Positions 49,476-59,566 of a stretch of 64,000 bases of DNA are shown here, one piece after another (within the stretch, counting starts at the first letter, position 1; the number at the start of each line of letters is the position of its first letter). A model generated the notes under the pieces. That model had not been told where the DNA came from, did not search any database, and saw only the letters and a list, made by a program, of their open reading frames with translations. Origin of the DNA: Klebsiella oxytoca. GTDB taxonomy: Bacteria; Pseudomonadota; Gammaproteobacteria; Enterobacterales; Enterobacteriaceae. Location of the stretch: NCBI RefSeq assembly GCF_009707385.1, contig NZ_CP046115.1, forward strand, positions 4,340,001-4,404,000, read 5' to 3'. Position numbers and translations under genes: made by a program.

Positions 49476-52400
49476 TTATTCGGACTGATGGAAACGAAAC
49501 ACCGGCAGCAAATATCGCTGCGTTTGCGCAAGGATCTCTTCATAGTATTCCGGCTCCAGGGTGCGCCACAGACGCTGATACCAGACATCGGCACCTTCGC
49601 CGCTGACCACCATGTTACCTTCATAAACCTGAAGAAATTTACTGCGCGCTTTTTGCTGCGTCTCTTCGTCCATTAACATGACATCCTTTTCGGCGTCATA
49701 ACAGACTTTTAGCCATGCGCCGCCGCTCTCCGGCAGCAGCAGCAACGGTTCAGACATCCCCTGCCGGTAACCGTCCACAAGCTCGTTCAGGTATCCCTGA
49801 GCCTGCTCCTGCGCCAGTGGGGGAAAACGCCACTCCCCTTCTTTGCGCACAAACAGCCGACTTTCACCGGTACCGCCGCTAGCACAATAGACAAGATGCT
49901 CCAGCCAAAGTTGCATTCCCTGCGCCACGCTTAATAGCGATGGGCGCCAGCGCAGCAAACCATCGGATTGTACCTGCTGTAGCCAGCCAGTAATGTTGAC
50001 TCCGTTACATTGCAGATCGATTTCCATACTTTGTCCCGGCTGGCGACAGGCAATCACCCGTTCGGCCAGGTTTTGCATCTCCTGGCGCTGGGTCTCCCAG
50101 GCCAGTTCGCCGAAAGCGCCATAGGGCAGTTCCCCGGCGGCCCGGAAACGGCGGTACATCGCCGAGGCGTCCTGTTGTTCAATCAGCGTATTAAGCAGCT
50201 GCTGATTCAGCTGATAGCGGCTCAGGCCTTCGAGGATAAAAGGTTCATCGTCAGGGATCTCGCTCTCCTCCGAGCGGAAATTAACCCTTAGCCTCTGCTG
50301 AAAGAAGGCGCGAACCGGATGCTGCCAAAAGCGTAGCAGCTGTTCGAGAGGCAAATGTTCAATCTCCGGCATCGGTAGAGGCTGGATAAAATCACCGTGC
50401 GCTTCTCCCTGCTGGCTGGCGGCCGCCAGCCATTCCCGGGCATAGCTTTGCTCTTCGTTCGCCAGAAAATTCTCGGCATCGAAAGGCATACGGGTATGCA
50501 GATGAGTGATGTGTTCTTTTACGCGGCGTTCGCTGGCATCGCAATCCAGAGCTTCATCTCCTTCCAGACAGTGGCTCTGACCAATATAGTCCGCCAGTTC
50601 CTGGACCAGAACCGAGGGATAGCGCTCGCTGTTATCCTGAATTGAACGGCCAATATAGCTGATATACAGCTTCTGCTCGGCCGACATCAGAGCTTCAAGG
50701 AACAGATAGCGGTCGTCATCACGACGGCTACGGTCGCCGCGCTGCGGCTTCTGGCTCATCAGGTCGAAGCCCAGCGGCGCCAGGGTTCGCGGATAAACGC
50801 CGTCGTTCATCCCCAGCAGACAGACCACCTTGAAAGGAATTGAACGCATCGGCATCAGGGTACAAATATTTACCGGTCCGGCAAGAAAGCGCTGGCTAAT
50901 GCGCTGCTGATCGAGCCTCTGGGACAGCTCATCGCGCAGCAAAGAGAGCGGTACCGTTTCGCCATACTGAGCCTCGACGCCGCCGTCAATCACCGCCTGC
51001 CACTGCTGTTCAATCAACGCCAGGGCGGCTTCCGTTTCGCTATCCGGAAGGAAAAAGTCGTTCAGCAGGTCACGGCATACCGGCAGCCACTCGGCTAGCG
51101 GGCGATCCTGGGCCAGCCCGCGACGCCAAAGATTAAGCTGCATCAGCAGCGACGCCAGGTTGCCGACCAGTTCGGCGATAAGCCCGCTCGATTCGTCATA
51201 AGGCAGCACCGCGCGCCACTCCCCCTCGCTGCTGTCCATGGCATAGCCTAATAGCATACGCGTCAGGCCAAAGCGCCACGTATGCTGGCCGGTTGCCGGG
51301 AGATCGAGTTCACGCACGTTGTCATCATCCATGCCCCAGCGCACGCCGGATTCGTTAACCCACTGGCGCAGGTAGCGCAGCCCCTCTTCGTCAATGTTAA
51401 AGCGCGCGGCCAGCACCGGAACGTCCAGAAGCGCCAGCACGTCTTCGCTGGCAAAACGGCTATCGGGAAGGGAAAGGAGGGTTATAAACGCCTGCAGCGC
51501 CGGATGCGATTCACGAGCGCGGCGGTCAGAAATCGCCCACGGCAGCCAGCGTTCTCCGCTGGCGCTGCCGAAGACCGCCTGGATATAAGGGCTATAGCTG
51601 TCGATATCCGCTACCATGACGATAATATCGCGCGGCGTGAGATCGGGGTTATCTTCCAGCATCGCCAGCAGCCGGTCGTGCAGCACCTCTACCTCGCGCT
51701 GCGGACTGTGGCAAACATGAATCGTCAGGCTGCGGTCATTCACCGCTAAAAGCCGTTTGCTACCGCTATTGGCAAACTCCTCGGCGCTGCGCCCGGCCAC
51801 TGCCGCATTGCGCAATTGGAGAATGTCCGCCTGAAGATTATGCAGCAGGTTGTCCGGCACGATATCGACAAAAGCGTCCAGCTCTTCATAGCGCTCAAGA
51901 CCCGCCAGCAGATAGATATAGTCGCGCCCCAGCTTACCCCAGGAGGCCAGTAGCGGATTGCCGATATCCTGCTCTCCGGCGTCGTTGAATAACCCCGGAG
52001 CCTGTTCCGTGTCGCGAAACAGCGGCAGCTCTCGTGCCGTTTCGCGGTGGTGGCGGCGCTGGCGGGACATCAGTTTTGCCAGAAACGCCGGATCTTTGAT
52101 ATCGCCCCAGTAGTAGCGGCACGGGTTAGTGAAGAGAACATAAACGTCGACATGCTTACCCAGCGCCTGGAGCGCCTGCAGGTACACCGGCGGCAGCGCC
52201 GAAATCCCGCAAATAAATACCCGCGACGGCAGCCCGGCGGGTAGCTCGTCGGCGGCTTCAAGCGCGCTGATAAAGCGTTGGTACAAATTGGCGCGGTGCC
52301 ACAGCGGCTGGCCCAGCTCAGCGGTATGTTCCACCAGCGCTTTCCACAGCGGCGCCTGCCACTCCTGCGCATCGCCCAGACCATCCACACGCTGGTCGGC

Positions 52401-52850
52401 CTCCCAGCGCATCAGCCATTCGGGACGGTAGACCAGATACTGGTCGTAGAGATCCGCCACTCTGGCGGCCAGTTGGAATAGCTTACGTTTGTCGCTATCG
52501 TCGTTCAGATAGTGACGCAGGAGCGTAAAAGCGTCATCATCCAGCCGCTGGGGTAGCAGAGTCATGAGTTTCCAGCTCATACTTTGCTTGCTGAAGGCGC
52601 TTTCCCCGGGAATATCTTTCAGTACCCGTACGAACATATCCCATATAAAACTGGCGGGCAGCGGGAATTCAATATTGGCCGCAATGCCAAAACGTTTCGC
52701 CAGGGTCATCTGTAGCCATTGCGCCATACCGGTACTCTGCACCAGCACCATTTCCGGCATAAAAGGGTCATCCAGCCGCTGGCGTTCGACGATAAACTCC
52801 ATCAACGCTTCAAGCACATCCAGACGGTTTGAGTGGTACACCCTTAACAT
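49476..52850 (-). CDS. recC: RecC, exonuclease V gamma subunit
   Basis: RecC holds the RecBCD complex together, splits the incoming duplex and scans for Chi. It has 1124 residues, against 1122 in E. coli. The N terminus MLRVYHSNRLDVLEALMEFI and the segment STGMAQWLQMTLAKRFG are typical of the family. As expected, no intact helicase or nuclease motif is present. It lies 12 bp after ppdC. Confidence 0.97.
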   Translation of the reverse strand: MLRVYHSNRLDVLEALMEFIVERQRLDDPFMPEMVLVQSTGMAQWLQMTLAKRFGIAANIEFPLPASFIWDMFVRVLKDIPGESAFSKQSMSWKLMTLLPQRLDDDAFTLLRHYLNDDSDKRKLFQLAARVADLYDQYLVYRPEWLMRWEADQRVDGLGDAQEWQAPLWKALVEHTAELGQPLWHRANLYQRFISALEAADELPAGLPSRVFICGISALPPVYLQALQALGKHVDVYVLFTNPCRYYWGDIKDPAFLAKLMSRQRRHHRETARELPLFRDTEQAPGLFNDAGEQDIGNPLLASWGKLGRDYIYLLAGLERYEELDAFVDIVPDNLLHNLQADILQLRNAAVAGRSAEEFANSGSKRLLAVNDRSLTIHVCHSPQREVEVLHDRLLAMLEDNPDLTPRDIIVMVADIDSYSPYIQAVFGSASGERWLPWAISDRRARESHPALQAFITLLSLPDSRFASEDVLALLDVPVLAARFNIDEEGLRYLRQWVNESGVRWGMDDDNVRELDLPATGQHTWRFGLTRMLLGYAMDSSEGEWRAVLPYDESSGLIAELVGNLASLLMQLNLWRRGLAQDRPLAEWLPVCRDLLNDFFLPDSETEAALALIEQQWQAVIDGGVEAQYGETVPLSLLRDELSQRLDQQRISQRFLAGPVNICTLMPMRSIPFKVVCLLGMNDGVYPRTLAPLGFDLMSQKPQRGDRSRRDDDRYLFLEALMSAEQKLYISYIGRSIQDNSERYPSVLVQELADYIGQSHCLEGDEALDCDASERRVKEHITHLHTRMPFDAENFLANEEQSYAREWLAAASQQGEAHGDFIQPLPMPEIEHLPLEQLLRFWQHPVRAFFQQRLRVNFRSEESEIPDDEPFILEGLSRYQLNQQLLNTLIEQQDASAMYRRFRAAGELPYGAFGELAWETQRQEMQNLAERVIACRQPGQSMEIDLQCNGVNITGWLQQVQSDGLLRWRPSLLSVAQGMQLWLEHLVYCASGGTGESRLFVRKEGEWRFPPLAQEQAQGYLNELVDGYRQGMSEPLLLLPESGGAWLKVCYDAEKDVMLMDEETQQKARSKFLQVYEGNMVVSGEGADVWYQRLWRTLEPEYYEEILAQTQRYLLPVFRFHQSE

Positions 52851-52862
52851 ATTGACTCCTGG

Positions 52863-53186
52863 CTACTGACTGACCGGGCAATGCAGCCGGGTCATCTGCG
52901 CCCGCCGGTCTGCGGGCATCGTGATCGTTACCGTGATGCTGACACATCTTTGCTGCGATGTCTGCATACGGGACATCTGGCGGTCGGCAGGAATCACCGC
53001 TGGGCTAAGCTGACTAAATCGCCACGCATCGCGCCACAGCTGGCGATATTGATTGAGCTGCATAAAACCGTTGGCCAGTCCGCGCTGATAGCCCGCCAGC
53101 GCGGTGACGGTCACTATCAGTATTATCAGCGCCAGCAGCGTTTCCGGCAGGCTAAAGCCGCTTTGTCGACTCACGGCATCTGACAT
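52863..53186 (-). CDS. ppdC: PpdC, type IV prepilin-like minor protein
   Basis: PpdC is a prepilin peptidase-dependent protein. I choose the ATG at 53186, seven bases after a perfect AGGAGG, giving 107 residues; an upstream in-frame ATG at 53210 lies further inside ygdB. The prepilin motif SRQSG^FSLPETLLAL is followed by a hydrophobic helix, with Glu at position +5 after cleavage. It overlaps ygdB by 16 bp. A filament assembled with these proteins is not established in E. coli. Confidence 0.93.
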   Translation of the reverse strand: MSDAVSRQSGFSLPETLLALIILIVTVTALAGYQRGLANGFMQLNQYRQLWRDAWRFSQLSPAVIPADRQMSRMQTSQQRCVSITVTITMPADRRAQMTRLHCPVSQ

Positions 53187-53578
53187 AAATTCGCCTCCTT
53201 TAACGGGCAAAAATCGCTCCAGCCGTGGGGAGAAAAGCGTAGACGGTTTTGTTCAATCGCGCCTGACTGCCACAGCAGCATGTCGCCGCTGCCGCCGATC
53301 AGCAATACTGAGTCGTCGCTAAAGATCCGCAGGCAGGCGCGCCAGCCGAGGGCGGCGTTCTGCTGACAGCTGAGCGTTTCCTGCAGCGGCCAGGAGAGCG
53401 CCTTTCCCCACTGCAGCGCGGAATGCGCACCAGCGGCATCGCGAAGCGCCCGCGTTTCGCTGGCCGTCTGCGCCAACAGCGAACGCTGTTGCTGATTAAG
53501 CCCCTGAAGCAATAGACTGCCAAGCGCTAAAAGCAGCAGCACCATCAGCAGCGATGAGAACCCGCGCTGGCGATTCAC
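53171..53578 (-). CDS. ygdB: YgdB, minor pseudopilin-like protein lacking Glu5
   Basis: This 135-residue protein has a prepilin-type leader MNRQRG^FSSLL followed by a hydrophobic helix. The usual Glu at +5 is replaced by Leu. Absence of Glu5 is a known feature of GspK/PilX-like tip pseudopilins, which fits its place among three prepilin-like neighbours. Later cysteine pairs (LSCQQN, WRACLRI, DFCPLKEANLC) suggest disulfides. It overlaps ppdB by 4 bp. Confidence 0.92.
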   Translation of the reverse strand: MNRQRGFSSLLMVLLLLALGSLLLQGLNQQQRSLLAQTASETRALRDAAGAHSALQWGKALSWPLQETLSCQQNAALGWRACLRIFSDDSVLLIGGSGDMLLWQSGAIEQNRLRFSPHGWSDFCPLKEANLCQMP

Positions 53579-54138
53579 AGGTTATATCCCGTTACGCTGT
53601 ATTCCGCCCGTGCGCGGATTTGCGGGTCGGCGACCGAGTGCGCCGCCAGCGTAATCGATAATTCAGGTGAGAAATTCGCCTTATTCTGGCGGGTAACCTG
53701 AAATACGGTGACCTTCATAGCCGCCGGATTGGTCATTTTCTCCCAGCCCTTGCCGCTACACTCCTCCGCCCCTCGCAGGGTTTCCAGCGCCCCGTCGCGC
53801 AGGCGAAATCCGGTGGTATCCGCTTCCGACGACGGCGAGCTATTCCAGATGCCATCGCTGTTGCCATCCCAGCGCACAAGCAGACAATCACCGCCGCCTG
53901 CGATATACAGCGCCTGCCCGCTACAGCGGCCACGACAGTAGCCGGCGCGCTGCAGATGCTTAGCTACGGTGTAAACTCGCTGCCAGAGTTCATTTTCCAG
54001 CGACAGCTGCCGGGTCTGGCGAAGAGCGGCCCACTGCAGCGCCGGCAGAAAACGCGCGCTTCCCAGCAGCAGCACGGCGCTGATAGCCATCGCGATCAGC
54101 GTTTCTGGCAGTGAAAAACCACGATATTTTAAAGACAT
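53575..54138 (-). CDS. ppdB: PpdB, type IV prepilin-like minor protein
   Basis: PpdB has 187 residues from the ATG at 54138, the E. coli length; the frame extends to 54162 inside ppdA. The prepilin motif is MSLKYRG^FSLPETLIAM, with Glu at +5, then a hydrophobic helix. The body contains several cysteines (GYCRGRC, GGDCLL, EECSGKG). It resembles PilW/GspJ-type minor pilins. It overlaps ppdA by 10 bp and ygdB by 4 bp. Confidence 0.93.
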   Translation of the reverse strand: MSLKYRGFSLPETLIAMAISAVLLLGSARFLPALQWAALRQTRQLSLENELWQRVYTVAKHLQRAGYCRGRCSGQALYIAGGGDCLLVRWDGNSDGIWNSSPSSEADTTGFRLRDGALETLRGAEECSGKGWEKMTNPAAMKVTVFQVTRQNKANFSPELSITLAAHSVADPQIRARAEYSVTGYNL

Positions 54139-54593
54139 GATGCCGTCTCCTCGCCGCGGCAAAGGCGAATTCGCCCCCAGTTAGAAACAATAATGTTCCA
54201 TTTGCCGGCAGCGCTTTGCAGACGAATATGTCCGGCCCAGGCGGTATTACGCAGGCCATAAAACCCCAGCCCCGGCGTCATCGCGCTGAGGGAGACTTCC
54301 GGCCATAGCGGCTGCAGCGTGAAAGCGCTTCTGACGCTACAATCAGTTGTCCCGCTGGCGCTCAGGCACCAGCCTGCTGCACTCTGACCGCTGTTTAACA
54401 CTCGATCGCGATTGTGCCAGTTAGCGTCATCGCGTAGCAGCACCAGGTAATCGCGAACCTGGCAGGCGGTTTGCCACAGGCGCTGCTGCTGCTGCCAGCT
54501 TCGCCAACCATACAGCCCGCTGGAGCCAAGAATAACGACCAGCGTCATCGTGACCAGGGTTTCAATAAGGGTATAGCCATGTTCTCTGTCCAT
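54129..54593 (-). CDS. ppdA: PpdA, type IV prepilin-like minor protein
   Basis: PpdA has 154 residues and is the first gene of the ppdA-ppdB-ygdB-ppdC set upstream of recC. The prepilin motif is MDREHG^YTLIETLVTM, with Glu at +5, followed by a hydrophobic helix, as in GspH/FimT-type minor pseudopilins. Cysteines lie in AGWCLSA, TTDCSV, RLCRGE and at the C terminus. A weak promoter candidate (TTGTAA, 16 bp, TAATAC on the reverse strand, 54691-54664) lies about 70 bp upstream. Confidence 0.93.
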   Translation of the reverse strand: MDREHGYTLIETLVTMTLVVILGSSGLYGWRSWQQQQRLWQTACQVRDYLVLLRDDANWHNRDRVLNSGQSAAGWCLSASGTTDCSVRSAFTLQPLWPEVSLSAMTPGLGFYGLRNTAWAGHIRLQSAAGKWNIIVSNWGRIRLCRGEETASCL

Positions 54594-54751
54594 GAGCCGA
54601 GTATGCGGATTGTTGATGCTTTATTCGAAGGGCAAAATGAGGGTTTGCGTCGCGCTACGGAGAGTATTAAAGACGTTGCAACGAGTTACAAAAGTGCAGG
54701 AAGGCTGCTCGCAAAAAACGCGCAGAACGGCATTGTAGTGAGGTCGGGGGA

Positions 54752-54785
54752 TAAAAAAACCGGCGCTCGCAGGCGCCGGTTTCGT
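54752..54785 (-). terminator. Intrinsic terminator of thyA
   Basis: On the reverse strand the stem CCGGCGC and its partner GCGCCGG (54760-54779), extended by A-T pairs, are followed by a run of seven T. It lies 14-46 bp after the thyA stop. Flanking A and T runs on both sides make it potentially bidirectional. Confidence 0.88.
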
Positions 54786-54798
54786 CGTTATTTTCTGA

Positions 54799-55593
54799 TT
54801 AAATCGCCACCGGCGCTTTAATTCCCGGATGCGGATCGTAGCCTTCGATTTCGAAGTCTTCAAAACGGTAGTCAAAAATCGATGCCGGTTTGCGCTTGAT
54901 GACCAGCTTCGGCAGCGCGCGCGGTTCACGGCTCAGCTGCAGGTGCGTCTGTTCCATGTGGTTGCTGTACAGGTGGGTGTCGCCGCCGGTCCAGACAAAA
55001 TCGCCGACTTCCAGATCGCACTGCTGCGCCACCATATGTACCAGCAGCGCGTAGCTGGCGATATTGAACGGCAGACCGAGGAACACGTCGCAAGAGCGCT
55101 GGTACAGCTGACAGGAGAGCTTGCCGTCCGCGACGTAGAACTGGAAGAACGCGTGGCACGGGGCCAGCGCCATTTTGTTCAGCTCGCCGACGTTCCATGC
55201 AGAAACGATGATACGGCGGGAGTCCGGGTCATTTTTCAACTGCTCCATCACCGTACTAATCTGGTCAATATGACGGCCGTCCGGCGCGGGCCAGGAGCGC
55301 CACTGCTTACCGTAGACCGGCCCCAGATCGCCGTTTTCATCCGCCCATTCGTCCCAGATAGTGACGTTGTTTTCGTGCAAATACGCCACGTTGGTGTCAC
55401 CCTGCAGGAACCACAGCAGTTCATGGATGATGGAGCGTAAATGACAGCGCTTGGTCGTCACCAACGGGAATCCTTCCTGCAGGTTAAAACGCATCTGGTG
55501 ACCGAAGATAGAGACGGTGCCGGTACCGGTGCGGTCATTTTTCTGCGTGCCCTCATCGAGCACTTTCTGCATCAAATCAAGATACTGTTTCAT
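54799..55593 (-). CDS. thyA: ThyA, thymidylate synthase
   Basis: ThyA methylates dUMP to dTMP with methylene-tetrahydrofolate. It has 264 residues. The catalytic cysteine is Cys146 in [10 protein letters not shown], and the phosphate-binding arginines lie in [14 protein letters not shown]. It follows lgt after 6 bp, so the two are probably co-transcribed, and ends at a strong terminator. Confidence 0.98.
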   Translation of the reverse strand: MKQYLDLMQKVLDEGTQKNDRTGTGTVSIFGHQMRFNLQEGFPLVTTKRCHLRSIIHELLWFLQGDTNVAYLHENNVTIWDEWADENGDLGPVYGKQWRSWPAPDGRHIDQISTVMEQLKNDPDSRRIIVSAWNVGELNKMALAPCHAFFQFYVADGKLSCQLYQRSCDVFLGLPFNIASYALLVHMVAQQCDLEVGDFVWTGGDTHLYSNHMEQTHLQLSREPRALPKLVIKRKPASIFDYRFEDFEIEGYDPHPGIKAPVAI

Positions 55594-55599
55594 GGTTCC

Positions 55600-56475
55600 T
55601 CAAGAATTTTGTTGCTGCGGACGACAACGGTACGCCCAGACCATCATTATGATACCCGCAACCACCATCGGAATCGAAAGAATCTGCCCCATGCTGATGT
55701 ACTGTACCCAGCCGCCGGTAAACTGCGCGTCGGGCTGGCGGAAGAATTCCACGATGATGCGGAACAGGCCGTAGCCAATCAGGAACAGGCCGGAGACTGA
55801 GCCAGTCGGACGCGGCTTGCGAATGAACAGGTTCAGAATCAGGAACAGCACCACGCCTTCCAGCGCCATCTCGTACAGTTGAGAAGCATGACGCGGCAGC
55901 GCGCCGTAGGTGTCGAACAGCGATTGCCATTCAGGGTGCGACGGCAGCAGCGCCAGATCTTCCGCGCGAGAACCGGGAAAAATCATGGTGTAATGGAAGC
56001 TCGGATCGACGCGGCCCCACAGTTCGCCGTTGATAAAGTTGCCCAGACGCCCGGCGCCGAGGCCAAACGGAATCAGCGGCGCAATGAAATCGGCAACCTG
56101 GAAGAAAGTGCGCTTCGTGCGTTTGGCGAAGATAATCATCACCAGAATCACGCCGATCAGGCCGCCGTGGAAGGACATACCGCCGTCCCAGACGCGGAAC
56201 AGATAGAGCGGATCGTCAAGGAAAACCGGCAGATTGTAAAAGAAGACGTAGCCAAGACGCCCGCCGAGGAAAACCCCGAGGAATCCGGCGTACAGCAGGT
56301 TTTCAACTTCGTTTTTGGTCCAACCGCTGCCCGGACGATTGGCCCGACGGGTGGCCAGCCACATCGCAAAAACAAACCCAACCAGGTACATCAGGCCGTA
56401 CCAGTGGAGGGAGACCGGTCCAATGGAAAAAATTACCGGATCAAACTCCGGAAAATGCAGGTAGCCACTATTCAT
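55600..56475 (-). CDS. lgt: Lgt, prolipoprotein diacylglyceryl transferase
   Basis: Lgt transfers diacylglycerol from phosphatidylglycerol to the lipobox cysteine of prolipoproteins in the inner membrane. It has 291 residues and about seven transmembrane segments. His103 (SFHGGLIG) and Arg143 (the family signature [16 protein letters not shown]) are at the positions found essential in E. coli. It precedes thyA by 6 bp. Confidence 0.97.
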   Translation of the reverse strand: MNSGYLHFPEFDPVIFSIGPVSLHWYGLMYLVGFVFAMWLATRRANRPGSGWTKNEVENLLYAGFLGVFLGGRLGYVFFYNLPVFLDDPLYLFRVWDGGMSFHGGLIGVILVMIIFAKRTKRTFFQVADFIAPLIPFGLGAGRLGNFINGELWGRVDPSFHYTMIFPGSRAEDLALLPSHPEWQSLFDTYGALPRHASQLYEMALEGVVLFLILNLFIRKPRPTGSVSGLFLIGYGLFRIIVEFFRQPDAQFTGGWVQYISMGQILSIPMVVAGIIMMVWAYRCRPQQQNS

Positions 56476-56776
56476 CTGTCACCATAAAGACTTGTTATTC
56501 CGCCGAAAGTGGACAGCGGGGATCGTTCGCGCACGCCATAAACGGGCGCTCCAAAGGCTGCGAATGATAGCATAAGCTCTGAGGGCGATCCGCGCTGGCA
56601 TGTAAAAGATATGTATACGAATGCGAATAAGCGGCCGGGGAAAACCAGCAACATCCACGTTAGCGTTGTCCCGGGTCGCGGCTAACGCCTTACCCTGGCT
56701 ACAAAATTTGCCGGCCATTCCCGGAGGCGGCGCGTTGCGCCGGTCCGGACTACAAACTCATGAACCGTAGCCAGCG
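56476..56776. other. ptsP-lgt intergenic region with two REP elements
   Basis: The 301-bp gap has no supported gene. Two REP-like palindromes lie near ptsP: CCCGGGTCGCGGCTAACGCC...GGCTAC at about 56670-56702 and CCCGGAGGCGGCGCGTTGCGC...GGACTAC at about 56719-56752, the second close in sequence to the REP of the pduX-cobD array. The lgt promoter must lie in the remaining part; TATCAT near 56,565 on the reverse strand is only a weak -10 candidate. Confidence 0.6.
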
Positions 56777-59023
56777 CTATCTGCCGCCGCGGATCAGGCC
56801 GCCGAGACCGCGTCGCTCCATAAAAGCGGCAACCTGATGGCGCACCTCGGCAGTCATCTGCGCTTCCAGGCTACGTTGGGAAAGCTCCTGAGCCTCATTG
56901 ATATCGATACGCCGCAGCAGATATTTCACTCGCGCCACCGAACGACCGTTCATCGACAGATGACGATAGCCCATACCAATCAGGATCGTTACGCACATCG
57001 GATCGCCCGCCATCTCTCCGCACAGGCGGAGATCGATACCAAATCGCTCGGCGTCGCTGGCGATCATCGCCAGCGCCCGCAGCACGCCCGGATGCAGGCT
57101 GTCGTACATACTGGCTACCCGGGTATTGTTACGATCCACCGCAAGGATGTACTGGGTCAAATCGTTGGTGCCCACGGAGATAAAATCGACGCGATTCGCC
57201 AGCTGCGGCAGCATAAACACCATCGATGGTACTTCCAGCATCACGCCAAGACGCGGACGCGGAATGGCATAGCCGATCATCTCTTCCACTTCGCGGCTGG
57301 CGCGATCGATCAGACGACGGGCCTCATCCACTTCATCCAGGCTAGTGACCATCGGCAGCAGAATACTGAGGTTTCCGGTCGCCGCGTTGGCGCGCAGCAT
57401 CGCACGAACCTGCACCAGAAAGATCTCCGGCTGATCGAGCGTGATCCGAATTCCGCGCCAGCCAAGGCACGGATTCTCTTCGCTGATCGGCATGTACGGT
57501 AGCTGTTTATCCGCCCCGATATCCAGCGTGCGCAGGGTCACCGATTTGTCGTTAAACATCTGCAGCATCCCCTGATACTGGGCTACCTGCTCCTCTTCAG
57601 AGGGGAAACCGCTTTGCAGCATAAAGGGGATTTCAGTACGGTAAAGACCGATACCGTCGACAAAATTGCCGAGCTTTTCTTCATGTTCGGGGCTCAGGCC
57701 CGCGTTGAGCATCACTTTTACCCGCTCGCCGCTTTTCAGCTCAGAGGCGCGTTGCAGATCGTCTTCCGCCAGGCGGCTAAGCTCGTTCTCTTCGCTGATC
57801 AGGCGCTGATACTCATGCAGCAGCACCGGCTCCGGGTCGACCAGCAGCTCGCCGCGGTAGCCGTCGACGATCAGGGTATGCCCGTGCAGCAGCGAAGGCT
57901 GAATATCCGCCCCCATAACCGTCGGGATGCCCAGCGCGCGAACCATAATCGCGGCATGGGAGTTGGCCGCGCCATCGCGCACCACGACCCCCGCTAAACG
58001 ATCCTGAGGAACTTCCGCTAAAGTGGTGGCCGACAGTTCATCCGCCACCAGCACGATGCGCTCCGGCCAGGTATTGGGCCCCTGAATGCTGTCATCGAGA
58101 TGGAAGAGCAGACGCTGGCCCAGCGTGCGTAGATCGCCCGCGCGCTCTTTGAGATAGCCGTCGCTGAGCGCAGCAAACTGTTCGGCAAACTTCTCGATGA
58201 TCTTCTTCACCGCCCATTCGGCTACCGCGCCTTTATCGACTTCGGCAAACAGCTCGCGGCGCAGACGCGCATCGGAAAGAAGGTGCGAATAAAGGTCAAA
58301 GATTGCCGCCGTCTCTTTCTGCGCTCCGGCAGAGTAGCGCTTGCTGTAGCGACGAAACTCGTTCGCCGCCTCTTCCAGCGCACCGGTCAGCCGCTCGCGC
58401 TCGGAAGCGGTATCGAGGGTCGAGGCTTCATAAACCTGCTCCATCAGCGGCAGGCTGACGTCCATCCAGCCTTCGGCAATCGCCACGCCTGACGATGCGG
58501 GCAACGCGCGGATACGGGTCTGACGGTATTGGCCAAACAGCGCGTTTAGCTGGGACTGGGAGAGAATGCCGGCGATTTGGGTGGCCAGGGTGACCAGAAA
58601 AGACTCTTCGCTTTCATCAAACTGGCGCAGCTCGCGCTGCTGTACCACCAGCACGCCGAGCAGCTGGCGCCGCTGGATAATCGGCACGCCGAGGAAGGCG
58701 CGAAAGCGGCCCTCTTTGACTGCGGGAATATATTTAAAGCTGGGGTGCTTTTGCGCGTCGGCGAGGTTTATAGGTTCCGCCAGGCGACCCACCAGGCCCA
58801 CCAGGCCTTCATCAAAAGCAAGCGCAACGATGCGCCCGCGGGGCTTTTTCAACCCGCGCGTCGCCATCAGGTAATAACAGCGTCGGTCATTGTCAGCCAG
58901 ATAAACCGAACAGACTTCCGTCTCCATCGCGGCGCAGACATCGGTTACCAGGATATCCAGCGCCTCGTTTAAACGCGGCGCACTCGCGACCTTCTCGACT
59001 ATTTCTCGCAACCGAGTGAGCAT
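56777..59023 (-). CDS. ptsP: PtsP, enzyme I of the nitrogen phosphotransferase system
   Basis: PtsP autophosphorylates from phosphoenolpyruvate and passes phosphate to NPr, linking nitrogen status to potassium and other regulation. It has 748 residues, as in E. coli. An N-terminal GAF sensory domain spans about residues 1-160. The phosphorylated histidine is His356 in GAANSHAAIM. The C-terminal PEP-binding barrel includes YRTEIPFM and LRLCGEMAGDP. It starts 12 bp after rppH. Confidence 0.97.
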   Translation of the reverse strand: MLTRLREIVEKVASAPRLNEALDILVTDVCAAMETEVCSVYLADNDRRCYYLMATRGLKKPRGRIVALAFDEGLVGLVGRLAEPINLADAQKHPSFKYIPAVKEGRFRAFLGVPIIQRRQLLGVLVVQQRELRQFDESEESFLVTLATQIAGILSQSQLNALFGQYRQTRIRALPASSGVAIAEGWMDVSLPLMEQVYEASTLDTASERERLTGALEEAANEFRRYSKRYSAGAQKETAAIFDLYSHLLSDARLRRELFAEVDKGAVAEWAVKKIIEKFAEQFAALSDGYLKERAGDLRTLGQRLLFHLDDSIQGPNTWPERIVLVADELSATTLAEVPQDRLAGVVVRDGAANSHAAIMVRALGIPTVMGADIQPSLLHGHTLIVDGYRGELLVDPEPVLLHEYQRLISEENELSRLAEDDLQRASELKSGERVKVMLNAGLSPEHEEKLGNFVDGIGLYRTEIPFMLQSGFPSEEEQVAQYQGMLQMFNDKSVTLRTLDIGADKQLPYMPISEENPCLGWRGIRITLDQPEIFLVQVRAMLRANAATGNLSILLPMVTSLDEVDEARRLIDRASREVEEMIGYAIPRPRLGVMLEVPSMVFMLPQLANRVDFISVGTNDLTQYILAVDRNNTRVASMYDSLHPGVLRALAMIASDAERFGIDLRLCGEMAGDPMCVTILIGMGYRHLSMNGRSVARVKYLLRRIDINEAQELSQRSLEAQMTAEVRHQVAAFMERRGLGGLIRGGR

Positions 59024-59035
59024 AATGTGCGTGGC

Positions 59036-59566
59036 TTAACCTCTTTTACGTCGATATGCAGGCGCGCTTTGCGGCTTGGGCGTGCTTTCTGCCAGCGCCA
59101 TCGTGACGCTGGCGAACTCTTTCATCACCCTGCGGTATACGTCGCGCTTAAACGACACCACCTGGCGCACCGGGTACCAGTAGCTTACCCATCGCCAGCC
59201 ATCAAACTCTGGTGTACTGCTGGTTTGCATATTGACATCCGCATCACTGCCAATCAATTGCAGGAGAAACCACTTCTGTTTCTGGCCGATACATACCGGC
59301 TTTGTGTCCCAACGCACCAAACGTTTTGGCAATTTGTAACGCAACCAGTTACGGGTTGAAGCCAGGATCCGCACATCTTTGCGGCTTAACCCAACTTCTT
59401 CGAACAATTCCCGATACATCGCCTGCTCTGCTGATTCTCCTGGATTAATGCCCCCTTGCGGGAACTGCCACGAGTGCTGACCATAGCGCCTGGCCCACAT
59501 AACCTGGCCCTGGCGATTACAGATTACAATACCGACATTTGGGCGGTAGCCATCGTCATCAATCAC
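59036..59566 (-). CDS. rppH: RppH, RNA pyrophosphohydrolase
   Basis: RppH removes pyrophosphate from the 5' end of transcripts, triggering RNase E decay. It has 176 residues. The Nudix box runs from Gly38 to Leu60 ([20 protein letters not shown] and on), with Glu53, Glu56 and Glu57 as metal ligands. The start is GTG at 59566, as in E. coli, with GAGG upstream. It is followed by ptsP. Confidence 0.96.
   Translation of the reverse strand: MIDDDGYRPNVGIVICNRQGQVMWARRYGQHSWQFPQGGINPGESAEQAMYRELFEEVGLSRKDVRILASTRNWLRYKLPKRLVRWDTKPVCIGQKQKWFLLQLIGSDADVNMQTSSTPEFDGWRWVSYWYPVRQVVSFKRDVYRRVMKEFASVTMALAESTPKPQSAPAYRRKRG

Noticed and set aside
48000..49476. A functional link between ptrA and RecBCD because of the shared cluster
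   Set aside because: The ptrA position between recC and recB is an old conserved arrangement in enterobacteria, and PtrA has a signal peptide for the periplasm, so I infer no recombination role.
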